Origin: Trichoplax adhaerens
Lineage: Eukaryota; Placozoa; Uniplacotomia; Trichoplacea; Trichoplacidae
Length of the DNA: 64,000 nt
NCBI RefSeq assembly: GCF_000150275.1
Contig: NW_002060944.1
Coordinates: forward strand, 3,724,123-3,788,122
Reading direction: 5' to 3'
The position numbers were made by a program, and so were the translations under genes. Shown here in pieces: positions 43,317 through 57,000 of this stretch. The notes under the pieces are model-generated. The model was given only the letters and a program-made list of their open reading frames with translations. It ran no database searches and was not told where the DNA came from. Positions within the stretch are counted from its first letter, which is position 1, and each line of letters begins with the position of its first letter.

Positions 43317-44851
43317 GTGGCAAGTTTATGTTAATTATTTAGGAATACTGTAATGATAACTACCACTTTATAAGCCATTACTGTACAGCCAGGCAATTTT
43401 AAAAGCTGTTTAACTCGATATGCTAATATTATATACTAAATTCTGATTATCGTCAATAGACACGAAAATTCGTATTGTAGACTACAGTGACTGTAGTTAT
43501 TAATTAATCTCATTAGCACAATGTTTACATTCTATAGATTTGTAAACATTGGTAACTGCATTCAGAACTAATTTACCTTGCAACCTATATGTTAATGATT
43601 ACATAGTTAGCATCAACTGGCATAGAAAATGGGCCACCTTTTACGACTGTTCAATTGTAAATTTACCTAATGTTGCATTTGAAATTTTTGCGATTTAGAA
43701 TAATTATAATCTTGATATATTTACAATTTTGACCCGGTATCACTTGACTTTACGTCGTTTTAAGCCATGTAAAACGCGCATGGATAAGGATGTCGAGTCA
43801 GTTTATGCTAATCCAAATGCGGTAGCAATATATTTAAAACGTGAAATTAGTTCATATTACTACTCTAGTCAGTACGGTATGGTACTGTACAACAAATACG
43901 TGGGCATTATAGCATTTTTCGTTGATAAGAACTATAAGTAAATACAGTATCTCATACTGTCTTACTCTAATAAGAGATTATTCACTGATTGGAACGGTAC
44001 AGTGCTGCAATTAAAAAATTCAATACTGTGTTATTTATCTATAACATTAGTAGTTCGTATCTAAGAACGTTGCGTGGTACTGTAGCTTATTTATTATCTT
44101 GTATAATGTATATTCATTCCGTATGTATTATACTTTGAAGGTATTGATATGCTTAAATGTTAAGATTGTTCACTACTAATAAAGGAAAACATACGTATAT
44201 CGAATTGCATAGGTCGACGCCATCTTTGTGGTTGTAATAAGTTATAAAGATGAATTTTGTTGTCCTGAAAAGTTAGCAGTGAAATTGATACCGAATTTCA
44301 CGTATCGCACATCAGAAATCGCGATTATTGATACATGCCTTTTGTACAAAGTCATATTAACACACCTAAGCCAGAGATAAATTACAAAGTGTACGCAATG
44401 TTTGAAGTACACACTGACTACGTGCATAGACATGATTTGACGAATTATATCTTGCATTCGTATGTTATCTTTTGATGCTGAGACGTCAATTGTACGGGCA
44501 ATTTCGGTTATAACCTATAGAAAGAAAAATTCTGTAATTTACACTACATCTTTATTTTAAAGACTGTTTTCTTCGCAGTTGTATTATGCAGCACAATATA
44601 AGTCTAGCGTACGAGTATTACACAGACGTTGACATGCGTCTTGCTTTAAAATCGCATCTACGGTTGAATATTGACCAGAAACCATATACGCATGCTAAAT
44701 TGGTTGTACTACTATTTGCGCCTAATATAAAGATTTATGGTTACAACAGCTACGAATTTCATTTATAATAATGGTCTCGCAATTAAACAGTCAAATTACA
44801 TACCAATTGATAATCAACATTCTTTATCATCCTACAATGATTGAATCATTG

Positions 44852-45030
44852 TACTTAAACACAGCAGTGTGCCGGATTCCGGGAATTTAGAGTTCGTATA
44901 ATAAATAAGAATTTTTCCTCTATCTAAAATATGATCAAATCGTATTATACTTAAACACAGCTAGTGCCGGATTCCGGGAATTTAAAAGTCTGCGTAAAAA
45001 TAAATAAGATTTCTCCTATACTGCACCCAA
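44852..45030. repeat. Two tandem copies of a 96-base unit
   Basis: TACTTAAACACAG followed by GTGCCGGATTCCGGGAATTT occurs at 44852 and again at 44948, then AATAAATAAGA-like sequence in both. The core GGATTCCGGGAATTT is locally GC-richer than its surroundings and partly self-complementary (ATTCCGGGAAT). The copies are diverged at their ends. Confidence 0.75.
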
Positions 45031-45730
45031 AAACGTGAGCAATACCTTTATTGATCAAAATTCGCAAAATAAGAAATTGTACGGCTTCATCGTAAGAGAA
45101 TTAAGTTCTGCCCACATGGTAACACATCCTATTGAAAATCTATCCTATAACGTTAATTATGACGACCAAGACGATTATTTTGAAGTAGTCGTATCTTTCC
45201 TCCTTCGCCTGTTAGGAATTTAAAGTACTAAATTTAAACTATCATGCTGGCTTAACTATTCAGCGGAACAGGTAGTTTTCTAGTAGTAGTTTGTGATTAC
45301 TTGAAGACATCACACAGGCAATAAAAGAGTTTAAAATAAAAGGGTTACAAACGTATGAATCTTCAATCCTAGTTTTATCACACTGTACTGTATATTTACG
45401 ACTTAATGTAACGCGAACTTAAAAAAATTTGTTGCCTAATAAAGATATACGTACGATATGATCAATAAAAATTTTTATTACACGTGAAGAACAATAACGA
45501 AGCTTCTTTTTAGTCGAAGTTTCCTTGAATATGACAATTCGGCTGGTAAACAAATAAAATAAAGCATAGAATGATATACTTTTATTCGACGATAAAGTAA
45601 CGGTATAACTTTGTGAAACGAGTTTCTAGTAATAATACGATAATACATTAGAAGCTAGTTACTGCGGTACTTGTAAGATTTTAAATAATGCGATCAATTT
45701 CAGTACCGCAACGGTATTCTATCTGAGGTT

Positions 45731-45736
45731 TTTATT
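45731..45736 (-). terminator. Likely PSMD5 polyadenylation signal
   Basis: AATAAA on the minus strand, 55 bases beyond the PSMD5 stop codon, in a plausible position for a short 3' untranslated region. Confidence 0.45.
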
Positions 45737-45790
45737 TAGCGCTTGTTATTTTTTAGTAAGATTAACTAACACATTTTCCGTATACAGTAA

Positions 45791-48188
45791 TTATTCTGCT
45801 TCCATGGCTACGTTTGCTTCTCCAAGAACAAAGAAAGGACCCTCTTTTACATGTTGCTGCAATTCTACATACATAGAGCCACCAAAGACCTCAATCGCAT
45901 ATTTAGATTCAGTTAATACAACAACAATGTCAAATTTGGCCTCTAAGCAGGATTTGTCTTGCTCAACTTTGCGATCTAATATGAATTCAATCATGCCCGG
46001 CTGACGACTAATATCTCTTTGTGTCCACTCAAATTGTGCTAAATTTGCTAATAATTTTAGAGCGGCACATCGAATATCTGGAAATGGTTGATTGCTTAAC
46101 TTTTGTAGCATTGAAGCAACGGAAGGATTTAATGCATCGTACCAGTCTTGAAGACCTAAAAAAGTCAACTCTACTTTATATCGCGTAAAACAAAATCTTG
46201 TTTAAGTCTTACAACAGCAGGACTAAGATCGTGGCAAATGACTGCGCTACAGGCTGTAATCGCTTTCAGTAAAGGATTAAGGTATAGGTAAAGATACAGG
46301 TGTCAAACTGATCATTTTTCTACTCAATTTACTGTAAGAGTACCACATTTGTGAATGATATAAATATTTCAGTTACGGAACAAACATCTTACAATTACAT
46401 TTCATACTATGTCTCTTACAGTACTTAGTTTATTTCGTGTCATCATCATTAGTATCGCTAGCTCCAAATATATTATAAAACTAAATTAAAATAATCTATT
46501 AAAACCAGTTTTTACAAAAGACCCATTATACTTACAGGCACAGTGGCGTACTTCATCTGGAAAATTACGATAAATTTCAGATAAGGCATCCAGAGCTCGT
46601 AAACGGGTGGAAGTGTTTTCGGTAGTAACTATTTCGCCTATTCTGCTCATGACCTTATGGATTTGTTGTTCTTTGCATATACTTAATAAGGACTGACGCC
46701 CTTGATTGCACGAAGCAATGGCTCCGAAAGTATCGAGAGCGATATTTAATATACTTTGATCTCTAGATAAGATGGAAGACACTGTGACTTCCATGAAAGT
46801 TGGATATTTTTCATTCACTTCGATAAAATTTACGGTACTTGAGGAGTGAGTTAAGTGACCATAGAATACCAATATTCCTGTTTTAAAAGTCAAATGAAAA
46901 AGTAGTAAAATGTTCAATAATTCCCATATCATAGATGAATTTAATCCTTGAGGCATGTGATGCATTTATTTTAGTACACAAACATGTACACTTAAGATCC
47001 TGCACTAGTCATAGTATCCCAAGCGTATGCTATGTGATTGATGAATAATGGTCAACAACTTTAAACGAATTTGATTGTCTAAACTTACTTTTTAAGCTAT
47101 AATAATTATAACCGTACAAATCTATTATCATCCTACAAATAACATGTACATTTTAAAATACAATTATCACAGTGATATGGTCTGTAGTAAAATAAAATAA
47201 CTGCAGATTTACAATTAAGATACTGGAAGTATACAAGCATATTGTTCAATTATTCATCCTGTATTTAAGCAATGGAAATATTCAAACAACAAACGTATTT
47301 TATCATTGTAGCAATATTATGATTAATACGATACGATGATACGATTACATACTCACTTGGTACTATAAATGATGATAGTGGGTCGTTCGCTGAGTCGACA
47401 AGTAGTTTATTTAGAGTGTATAAAATATTGAAACTTTGAAGATAATGCCAGCCAAAAGTTGTTTGCTGTAACTGAATCAAGAATTCAATGCAATTCATCC
47501 TTAAGAGCGGATCATCACTTTCTAATTCATGCATCAATTTATTTAAGATACTAGTATTCATTGACAGTGTCATCGCTCGATGTGATATAGATAAGATATT
47601 AATGAATAATTCATAAATTCGAAATCTTAAAGTATCGTTATCCCAATCTAATCTTTGAATATCGGATATAACTTCTTCATTAAAGATTAATTCAAGTCCG
47701 TCACTCTCACAACGCGCTATGGCAAGTAAGGACTTGATAGAAAATGATGCCACATTGACAAGATCATTTGATATCCCTTGATTGATAACGAGTTTAACAA
47801 AATCCTTCACTGGATCACTATAGCCTACTTTTATTGTAGCAATATGGCAAGATAGGGATAATTCACGTACACAGCTCATTTCATGCAGAATGCCAAGCAT
47901 TAATGGCTGTTTATATTGATGAAAAGTGAAATCGATCGGAGATTGATTGAAAAGCGTTTGTAATATTTGCACACATTCTCCAACAATAATACTATCGTTG
48001 ATTGATAGGCATTGAATGAGGTTATCTAATCGATGATGGTGCACCAGATCTGTGACTTCATTTTCATTCATTTGTTTTACAATAACATTTAGTCGATGAA
48101 GAACAACTAACTTATCGTCAGAAGCTGGCAACTCATGGAGGACTTTATTAGCTTGCATTTCTAGCGACATGTTGAAACTTGGTTGCAT
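45791..48188 (-). CDS. PSMD5: 26S proteasome non-ATPase regulatory subunit 5 (assembly chaperone S5b)
   Basis: Three exons: 48188-47357, 46877-46536 and 46155-45791, giving 512 residues (human protein 504). It is an all-helical HEAT/armadillo-type protein. Family blocks are in order: FRIYELFINILSIS, the DPLSSFIVP segment broken by intron 1, the ALDTFGAIASCNQGRQ block, RLRALDALSEIY, SNQPFPDIRCAALK, GMIEFILDR and KEGPFFV near the C-terminus. In other animals PSMD5 binds the ATPase PSMC2 and helps build the base of the 19S particle, then leaves; it is not part of the finished proteasome. The donor of exon 1 is GTGAGT and both junctions are phase 1. The start ATG at 48188 is the first in frame. 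The gene is head to head with DPP7, 1.4 kb apart. Confidence 0.95.
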
Positions 48189-49632
48189 TGATGATGCAGA
48201 CTACCGTCGAGCACAGTATTAAGGATACCTACCGATGCATGGCATCATGTCCATATCAAGTAAGTACTTGTGGTCCATGACGGCCCTACGTATAGTACTG
48301 TATCTCGACTAGAATACTGTACTGTATGTTAGAATCTAGGATTGTCCTCTGCAGCACTATACTGTACAGTATGTCAGGAAGTCGGTCTGGCAGTCAACTC
48401 AGAAGCTTGCAGAGGGTTTTGGTTCGGTGAAAACTGGTACAGGAATGAAAGAATTTGCAGTGCAATATTTATAAAACAGCTTTGCATAAGCGTGTTATGT
48501 ATGATAGATAGACTGGTAATGTCTAGGAATTAGGGCAGACATATTGCATAGCTGCCTAACTGAGAAGATAATCGTATAATACTAATACCGTAGCTGTATT
48601 GATACGTTCACTAGTAATTTACTAATATGTATGTAATATATATTTATATCACTTGTGGGAAAGGCAACCCAGAATAAAGAAGTGGACTCCACGCATTAAG
48701 CTACTTTGCAGTGTCTAACCGAGTATTGCATGATTGACCTAGGGTCGCGATAGAGAACATAACGAAGAGTAGCATCGATAATTATTATAATTATTAGTAT
48801 AGATCAGTGTCGAAAATTTGTATTAAGGTAAACAGTCGATATACGTAAGGTAACAACTCGATATTGATGGAGGAGGCAGTGAAAGATGCTAGAGCACAGA
48901 GTCTACCTATTGCATACTCGATTACTCATTCTGTGTACTGTATACTGTATAGAAAATGGTTTTCTCAGAGGGTAAAGGCGGTTTTGCTGTAAACTACTAA
49001 CATGACAATAAATCAATCGATGTTGAGGTAGTACAAGTAAAATAAATACTAAGTAGATTCACTTTATCAAGTCGTCTGCTCATACAGTTGCAACAATTTC
49101 GTTTCTATTCAAGCAGGCAAATAGCGTACTCAATCACTTTCTAAAATGGCCTCTCAAAACATCCATAGCCACTCTTCGTCTTCCAACTATTTCCATTATG
49201 GTTCTTTAGTACCAAGCATGATCACATGACATTCTCGTGGAAGACAAAATCTAGGCATCGTCATGGACCTCCACAATCCCGAACCTCTAGAGAATGATAC
49301 CTCTACGCTCTAGCAATATAGGACTCATGCTGCGGGATTAATTAATATAACCTATATGTCGTTTACCGTATTGATAGTCGATCATTTTGCAAAATGATCG
49401 ATTCTAATTTTCTACAAGGTAAACGACATACTGTATATATATAACATATAGACATAGCAATTGAAAAAGATAGTAGTACCCATGGTAGTATCGTTCAGTA
49501 TGGACAGTGCTGTGTCGTACCTTGGCATATAGTACTTGTACTGGTCTACTGTTCACTTCCGTGTACTGGGTACAGCCGTAGCTTAAAGTAACCTGTCAAG
49601 CTTGACTAAAGCCATTCTCAAGTTAGCAAGTC
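48189..49632. other. Head-to-head spacer between PSMD5 and DPP7
   Basis: Both promoters should lie in this 1.4 kb. It carries ACTGTACAGT-type motifs near 48296-48375, 48930-48950 and 49510-49570, and a nested palindrome at 49355-49430. No exon or RNA gene was found. Confidence 0.5.
49355..49430. repeat. Nested palindrome upstream of DPP7
   Basis: Outer arms TATGTCGTTTACC (49355-49367) and GGTAAACGACATA (49418-49430) are exact reverse complements. Between them sits a second, perfect 22-base palindrome at 49379-49400 (CGATCATTTTG and its complement). The whole structure is 76 bases and ends 203 bases before the DPP7 start codon. It could be a foldback element or a paired protein-binding site. 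Confidence 0.75.
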
Positions 49633-52600
49633 ATGGCCATGGCTGCGTTAAAGTGCATTCGCGGACTTGTTCTAAGTCTCGTCATCATCACTCTGCTAGC
49701 ACAGGGTACTCAAGCCGCTGTAAAATATAAAACTAAATACTTCGATCAAATTATTGACCACTTTGATTGGAAAAGCAATGCAACGTACCGACAGAGATAC
49801 TTAATGAACGGTAAGGAATAGCTTGTGATTGGCTTGGCACTTTGCAAAACTTGTTCTCGACTAATTTTTATACTGGCCTAGTGTGCTGCCGAGATACTTC
49901 GACGGCATCATCATCATGTACTGATGTTATAGGCATATCGCATGGTTGCAAGCTCTGTACAAGTGTACATGGCATCAGTTGATACTGTTCCATAGATATT
50001 CGTACAATCCATCTCCACCGATGAGCCCTAATCTAAACACAATCTGCGTGAAACATGTTGCTATTGTTTCCACTGAGTGTCCATCTTTGCAAACAAGTTA
50101 TTAGATGATAATCATACTTCATTCTGTTATTAAGCTGATCTTCGATAGAATGCGATCCACCTTAATTAAGACAATATACTGTACTTATGCTAATCTAATC
50201 TACAGCTTTGATTGACTGGAATATGATAAGATTGATGAGCTATCATTTGACACAATCATGTGTGTATCATAGTACGAAAATGATGAAGAAACATCAGTTG
50301 CACTACTGTGTAAGTGTGTAGGAGACTCTTAAAGTCTACCTATACTGTATACTACCTAACGGCAGTTGTAGAGACATAGACAATATATTGCTCTACGTTA
50401 GCAACGAGGCTCGGAGAGTATTCATCATTAAAATTTCATTCGTTAGTGTATAGTTAAGGTACGTGTTAGGCTTGATGGTAAACGTTAATACTAATTCTTC
50501 AGGTCCAAACCTTAAACTAATCTAATTAACTTACTACGAGTATACACGGTACATCCAATCATGAATTAAAGTATATGAGAGAAGTATTGTACCACATACA
50601 TCTGAAGTTGTAAAGTACTATATGTATATATAGTATATATAACATATATATTAAGAACCATATACTATAGTACGATAGAGACTTAATGCTGTTATTGAAA
50701 TTGTGAAATTGAACTCGATCGCTTTCATCATCTTATTTCGTATACCGTTATTCGAATCCTACAGGATTGTATCACGCGCATAGTCCATACTGTACCAGAT
50801 GATGGTACTAACTTTTTCAATTTTGCTTCCTATATATTATATATATAGATGATCATTGGGATAAAGGTACTGGACCAATCTTTTTTTATACTGGTAATGA
50901 AGGTGGCATTGTCGGGTTCTGGCAAAACAGCGGATTATTGTTTGATTTAGCACCGCAATTTCGTGCTTTGATTGTATTTGGCGAGCACGTAAGTACTAGG
51001 CAGTTTGTTGAAAGTACTGTAGCTTCCGTAACGATAACATCTGATTTAGTATAAAATTAATACCCAGTCCTAGTAATGATGCTTCTGTAGTTCGGCTATT
51101 AAGGCTGCAGTTAGCTCTGGACTACTACTGAGAAATTCCATTACGGCTTTTTAAAGTTGCTTATACTTCCAGTTACGAAGCAGTATGTCACGCTTTAGTT
51201 ATTCAATCAAACCTATACTGTTATAACAGTAGAGATAGCTCCTTAGCATCTAAAGCCAGACCTAAGTAGCTCTAAATGATACTTTAAAAACCATAATGAT
51301 CATTAAAATTGGAGAAAATTTAGGTCATATACGTACTATTGAGTAAAATAATTTAATGTAGCTTATGTACATCATAACTTTGTGTTATTCCTTTGTACAT
51401 TCGTACTATATTATTGACTTATGTAATAAGCATTATACACTTTTCTCAAGCGCTATTACGGGAAATCTCTGCCATTTGGAAAGGATTCCTTCAAACCAAA
51501 GAATCTAGGATTGTTAACATCAGAGCAAGCCTTAGCTGACTACGCTGTCCTCTTGACTAGCCTAAAGAAATCATTAAATGCTAATAAATGCAAAGTTGTC
51601 GCTTTCGGAGGCAGTTATGGTGGAATGTTAACTGCTTGGATGAGACTGAAATACCCTAACATTATTGATGCTGGACTAGCCGCGAGCGCTCCACTTTACA
51701 TGGCAGGTGGAGTTGTTTCCCCAAACTTCTTCTTTCCAGCAGTAACCAAGGTATCTTTAGCAAGAAATAGAACTAATGTATCGTATTGGCCAATGATTAA
51801 TAATCCGATAAATGTAAACTATGTATAGTATAATGCTTTTAAAAAGTTGTCGGTCCAAGTAAAAACTTCATATATTATTCAGTATATTGAATAGTAAATA
51901 ATTTGACTATACTGATACAGCGCAGTAGTACTACCCTGAACTTTATCTTCTCGATAAATACTATACAGCAAAACAGTTTTCACATTTTATCTCTGTAGAA
52001 TAAATTGCGATATCAAGTTGATTCCGATTATCTAGATCGCCATTATTATAAGGTTAACGTGTATGCAAAACTTCGAAATAAATATTTCCATTACTAGAAA
52101 CAGTAACGATCTTAAACCTCTACGATAGATTACTTGTTACCACAATAAGAAATCATAGCGTGTATAGTGTCTCTCCACATAAAAAATAGTTAGGCAATTT
52201 GTCCGTGTTTATTCTTATTTACCCCGTTTAGACGCTAATCATTTGCATTTTATGGCGACTGTGCAGCGATTTATTATAGTAAAAAAGGATTGTTGCTAAA
52301 TTTAATAACTATACGCAGATTTGACTAAAATTACAGTAATTTTTCTATAGGATTACCAAGATGCGAATCCTAAATGTGTTCCTAATATCCGAAAAGCATT
52401 TAGCGCTGTGCTAGAAATGGCAAAGTCCAAAAGTGGTAAGAGTAGTAATTGATATTGGATATAGTGATTGTCTACGAATGCATTACTGATTTGGTAAACG
52501 AATATTACTAGGTAAGCAAAAAGTCGCTAAAATTTTCAATGTCTGCAACAAGCTGAAGACCTCTGCTGATGTTAGTCATTCCTATAGTAACAGTATCTTG

Positions 52601-54094
52601 CAAATCATACTTGACTAAAATGCTTGAATTATACAAACTTTCATAATATCGAATCGATTCAAATGCGTTAGGTTAAACAATTAATTGGATGGATTCGAAA
52701 CGGTTTTGTTTCCATGGCTATGGGAGATTACCCTTATCCAGCATCCTTTTTTGGTCCACTTCCTGCATTTCCTGTTAATGTATGAAACCTATTGCATAGC
52801 TGCCTTCTAAGCAGTATTCAACTCAATAATGAAAGAATCAATCCAACTATTAGGATAACATCGTAGTTTGTTTTATTCAATGTAGGCTTCCTGCAAATAT
52901 ATAGTAAATGCTAGCCACCCTATACAAGGAATGGCTAAAGCTATGAGTAAGTAAATTTGCAAAGTCCTGTACAATTCTTAACTTTACTAGCTTGTAGAAA
53001 TAGACCATGACTTTCGGTCAACTTACAAATCTCTTGTAATGGTTTATTTATCACATAAGAGCTTTTTTATGGAAGCAAAAAATGTCATGATATCTACAAA
53101 CAGTACGTGCACTGTGCAGACCCAACAGGATGCGGAACAGGTGCCTCTGCTATACCTTGGGATTATCAGGTAATGTTAGACTTGCTTCGAAATATGCTAT
53201 GCTACATTTCAGTTTAGTAAATAAGACAAATTCTTAATGATTTTGCAATTTGATGTTCACTCTATCTAGGCTTGCACTGAAATCCTTCTTCCTGGTAGTA
53301 CAAATAATAAAACTGACATGTTTCCACCGATACCCTTTACATCCAAAATAAGAAAGCAGTATTGCCTTAAAAAGTATGGCGTCACGCCAAGGCCTAACTG
53401 GGTTGCAACTCAATTTTGGGCAAACCGTAAGATCTTTGGATTGAGCTTACTTTCTTCTTTAGTATTCCAAATAGCATTTAGTAATTTGCTCGAGTTCATA
53501 AACAAATCTATTTGAAATTTGATAATGAATACTCTCTGAATTCAGGACTAAAAGGAGCGAGCAATATTATCTTCTCGAATGGAAATCTGGATCCATGGAA
53601 GAATGGCGGCGTAAGTATTATACTATATAAACAATAATTAAGTATATTATTCGCAACATCTTCAATTACTTTAGAGACTCATAATTTTGATATTTACTCT
53701 TACTGATACCATTAAATGCAAATCGTGTTATGCTTCAATTTTATCAGAATAATCTTGTATGGCCAGTAGCTTGAAAATAGTCCTGTCTAGATATTTGGGA
53801 TAATGTTGTAAACCATCGATTCTTTTGTACGTTTGTATGATCATAGATCTTAAAGTCCCCATCATCTAGCCTAGTCGCTATCCAGATTCCCCACGGAGCT
53901 CATCATCTGGATCTCAGGTAAAGATATTATACAGCTATTATGAGGATGTTCGTGTAAGTAGTAAAAATTTTCACTTACTTACTTTTATATTTTTATTGAA
54001 TACTATTAGAGGTAAAAATAAAAATGACCCTGCATCTGTTATTAAAGCAAGGAAAATGGAAGCTAAATTGATAAAGAAATGGATTAGCAGTTAA
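49633..54094 (+). CDS. DPP7: Dipeptidyl peptidase 2 / 7 (peptidase family S28, lysosomal)
   Basis: Twelve exons: 49633-49810, 50849-50988, 51451-51750, 52351-52435, 52512-52570, 52672-52779, 52886-52946, 53060-53169, 53270-53426, 53546-53610, 53847-53917, 54010-54094; 472 residues (human DPP7 492). Residues 1-28 are a signal peptide ending QGTQA. The catalytic triad is visible: Ser161 in GGSYGG, Asp415 in NGNLDPW, and His440 or 441 in GAHHLDLR. Other family blocks are FYTGNEGG, RYYGKSLPFG, LTSEQALADY, DYPYPASF and CADPTGCGTG. The last block, and TDMFPPIPFT, match DPP7 more closely than prolyl carboxypeptidase (PRCP). DPP7 removes N-terminal dipeptides ending in Pro or Ala in lysosomes or secretory vesicles; this is family knowledge. 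The ATG at 49633 is followed by a second in-frame ATG two codons later. No key residue is missing. Confidence 0.95.
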
Positions 54095-57000
54095 ATCATG
54101 AACAACGTTCATTGAATTTGTACGTAAAATGAATATACTCTACGTTTAGATTGAAACCCTTTAGATTTTTATGTAGCATAAGCACATAGCACGATAGTAC
54201 TTTTATGAGATACAAATTTAGAAAACGGCTTATAATAGTCTTTGATAATATCTGCAGTCTTGATCATAGATACAACCATTTCATTTTAATTGATTTATAT
54301 TCCGATTAATTGCTAGTTGCACCAGCTATATACCGGGATATATGTATATTTACTTGTTCTTATGCTAAATGAAAAATAAAATAGTCTTAAATTTCCATGT
54401 TAGATTGAATCCATTTTAAAAGCTACCCTCAACACCATTCTTAACTTCAATTTCATTTTCTGCGTTAATAGAAGTTTTAAGTTAGTCAACCTTATAAAGC
54501 ATATTCGTTATTTTGATATGAAACCAAAATGGGTGATAACTGACGAGGATCTCGCGAAAATTTTATCACCAATCCTGGTAGCAACATAGAATTAGAAAAT
54601 TTCACTATACGTGAAACAGTTGCTTACAAGCATTCTTGCTAAATCTCGAAACGTTAATACCACATGCACTGTTCTGCTATCAAAGTTGACGTAATAATGT
54701 TCAGTTAACATTTTCACTAGCTAGTGATGACACATAATATAGTAGTAATAGATCATCTTGCGATTTGAAAATTGACTGAAATTACGCATTTGATAAGTTA
54801 ATAAATCCGAATGTAGTTCTCTGTAGTTCTCATTGATACTACACTTTTGAAGCACAGTATATGACAAAAGTAATGTTGAGATAAATAATTTAATTTGATA
54901 TTTACGATTAATTGCAATTGAACTTATGCGCATTTAGCTTCATTATCTGGACTCATTAGTAGTTCTTTCTTATTCTTCCTAAAGTAGTTGTTGGTCTTCT
55001 GTTTTGCTAGTGCATTACATTACAATTGTACGACTACAATAGCTACCGTCAATGCAGCCATTTCGCTAATTTATTGAAAGATGGCAATCATACCCGTAAA
55101 GCTAATAATTCTACGCGTATTATCATATTAAAACAACTAATTTAGAGTGTTCTTATAACGAAAGGGCCTTCAATTTTATTTCGTCACTAACAGCTTCAAT
55201 CAAAGGAAGCCCGTACTTGTAAACCCTTCTAAATTGTGATGAATACGAGTGTTCTATTAATATATATACATACTGCAATTCTTTATTTTTTATAAATTTT
55301 AGCCTTTATATCTTCAAACAAGATGGAAATTTTGATTTTACTGACAATTAAAATAAAAAGCAGAGTAATTCCTATCAACAAACTAATTTAATTCAAAGCA
55401 CACTATCTATATTTCTATACTTTAGTACAGCTAACTTCAGAAGCAATAAATACTGATCTATAAATAATGTAAAGAAGAGCTAATATGATATTCAGACGAA
55501 TAATTTAACTTTTGCTGTCACATAATATTCAAATTAATTTACCGGAAAAATAATGGTTTGATATTTTTCACCATTTTGGAAATACTAAATTACAACATCA
55601 CTACTTTTATTAGTGACCATAAATAGCATTCTCGACACTTTAATGTTTAGTTTGATTGAAATTTTTTCCATTTATTGTATGGCATGAATTAGTGGATTCC
55701 CTTGATATAATAGAATCGAAATAAAATGGTGTATTATATCATGTAAAAACAACTACGACATGTTAGTCTAGACTTCTTAACTCATGTTTCCTTTCGTTAA
55801 AATCTTAGCCTTTTAAAATCATAATAAAGTCTATCTAACAATTAATTAATTGAATAGTAATACAATTTGAACAGGCACATTAATGACGTCAAGGCTAAGA
55901 TAGAATAAAAAATTGACAATGACCGTTCATAAACCTTTTTTGTGACGTAAATAATATTAAAATTGGTATTTAATCTATTCAAAGAAACCTAGTATTGACT
56001 TAATCATATTTGATAAAATTTGTACTCGTTTTATTTTTCGAATCTATTTTGATCTTGTAGATAATAGCTATGATTTTAAATAAAAGTAAACAGCTATTTA
56101 AGATGATTTTATTAACGCGACTACATTCAAACCAATAATTAATTAAAGTGAATAATTTTTGCTATAGAAAGGATGTTCTAAAATTATATTATATACGGCT
56201 TCTTTAATCTTAGTAACATACAAATACTGAATACATTATTAGTATATAACTTAAAACCTATATTTTATCAATTATAATTTCTATACTATAAGTGATCAAA
56301 GCAATATCATAGTAATGTGTGCTTACTTTTACGGATATAATTTACTCTGTAGATTCTTTTCACCATTCAACCTGATATTCAACTGGAAACATCAAAATAT
56401 GCTACAAAATAATTTTAAAGGCGGATAATTTATCTACTGACTGTATTAGCAAATGATCACATAAGATTTAAGTATTTGCCTTTAATTAGAGTTTAAAGGC
56501 CATGATGATTCTGATTTCGATAATCTTTATATTCCAACATCTTTTGAACCAAATTTAGAAAAATAGAGGCAAGAATTTTATTCCTTGACACAAGAATATG
56601 AGTTAGATTTAAGCTAAAAAAATTTATTGTTCTTTAATACAGTCTAATTTTATAGTATAGTACGAATAAATTATCCTATTCAAAAAGACGTAAACTTTCC
56701 GATGTGGCGATTAATTTTGTAAAGATGAGAATTGATAGTCTTGACGTTACTAGTATATCTTTATATCCCGTGTCATGTCATTAGTGAATAAAATAAATTT
56801 AAACGTTGTTTCTATCATTTTACCATCCTACTGTTACTGTGTTACCTTAACGTTAGGACAGTTTAATAGTACAGCAGTAGCTCATGTGCAAAATATTCCT
56901 ATTTGTAGTGCTAGTTAAGATAAGTAATGCTTTAATGTGGATATTATTTGCTATAGTTCACAACATATTTGATATTAATTGTTATTATATGCTAATAGTA

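Larger units (their letters stand above)
43011..45790. other. Spacer between convergent Roquin and PSMD5 genes
   Basis: No coding exon could be supported; frames at 43729-43941 and 44242-44457 have no motif. A pair of tandem repeats lies at 44852-45030. ACTGTAC motifs are present but sparse. Confidence 0.45.

Noticed and set aside
45035-45223. 62-codon plus-strand open frame after the 96-base repeats
   Set aside because: It begins with GTG, shows no motif, and lies between convergent genes without splice partners.
49633-54094. Prolyl carboxypeptidase (PRCP) as an alternative name
   Set aside because: The CADPTGCGTG and TDMFPPIPFT blocks fit DPP7 better than PRCP, though both are S28 peptidases and a formal tree was not possible.
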